From Planctomycetaceae bacterium (GTDB lineage: Bacteria; Planctomycetota; Planctomycetia; Isosphaerales; Isosphaeraceae): a stretch of DNA of 5,554 bases. The stretch's first letter is position 1. Every line of letters starts with the position of its first letter. Of this stretch, positions 5,438-5,554 are shown one piece after another. The stretch is taken from assembly GCA_019232645.1 (NCBI GenBank), contig JAFANO010000762.1, forward strand, positions 1-5,554, given 5' to 3'. Made by a program: the position numbers and the translations under genes. A model generated the notes under the pieces. The model had not been told where the DNA came from, made no database searches, and saw nothing but the letters and a program-made list of their open reading frames with translations.

Positions 5438-5554
5438 GTCTCCGACGCGGATGCCAGGCATGCGGACCCGGCCGGCGCTGCCCCGCCCCTCGAGGCGCGA
5501 TGGGGGCCCGGCCAGGTCGATCGGACCGGACCCTCCCTGGATGAACGTGAACGT

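Noticed and set aside
5449..5462. Inverted repeat ATGCC-A-GGCAT and GCATGC near the right edge
   Set aside because: The arms are five bases with a one-base centre, which cannot form a hairpin loop, and there is no context for an operator.

Overview
The window is high-GC bacterial DNA with two ordinary housekeeping genes on the left and a tandem pair of related exported proteins on the right. Both exported proteins end in a PEP-CTERM sorting signal (Pro-Glu-Pro, short hydrophobic segment, Arg-rich tail). Together with the GC-rich codon use, absence of a Shine-Dalgarno (SD) site at priA and the wide intergenic regions, this suggests a planctomycete, perhaps an Isosphaeraceae-like organism. The assignment is inference from style and family content, not from a marker gene.

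Left part: positions 1-230 carry the start of nadD (NAD biosynthesis) on the minus strand, cut by the window edge. A 212-bp divergent intergenic region follows, then a complete priA (443-2737, plus strand), the replication-restart helicase.

Right part: two transcription units with the same architecture lie head to tail. Each has a sigma70-like promoter TTTACT-17 bp-TATTCT, a long untranslated leader (about 320 and 375 nt), a 34-nt leader block conserved at 28 of 34 positions, a near-identical SD region (26 of 28), and a reading frame of 212 or 214 codons. The two products are about half identical. Unit 1 is promoter 2801-2829 and CDS 3157-3795, with a strong hairpin terminator at 3883-3915. 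Unit 2 is promoter 4331-4359 and CDS 4743-5387, with a weaker candidate hairpin at 5417-5437. The stretch from 3916 to 4330 holds no convincing gene.

How the genes work together: nadD and priA are independent housekeeping genes with no visible functional link to the pair. The pair should be exported by Sec and processed by an exosortase encoded elsewhere. Their molecular function is not recognisable. The most notable signal is that regulatory DNA is conserved between the copies in discrete islands while the surrounding leader has diverged, so the promoter, the leader block and the ribosome-binding region look functionally constrained. I found no CRISPR array, tRNA, rRNA or mobile element.
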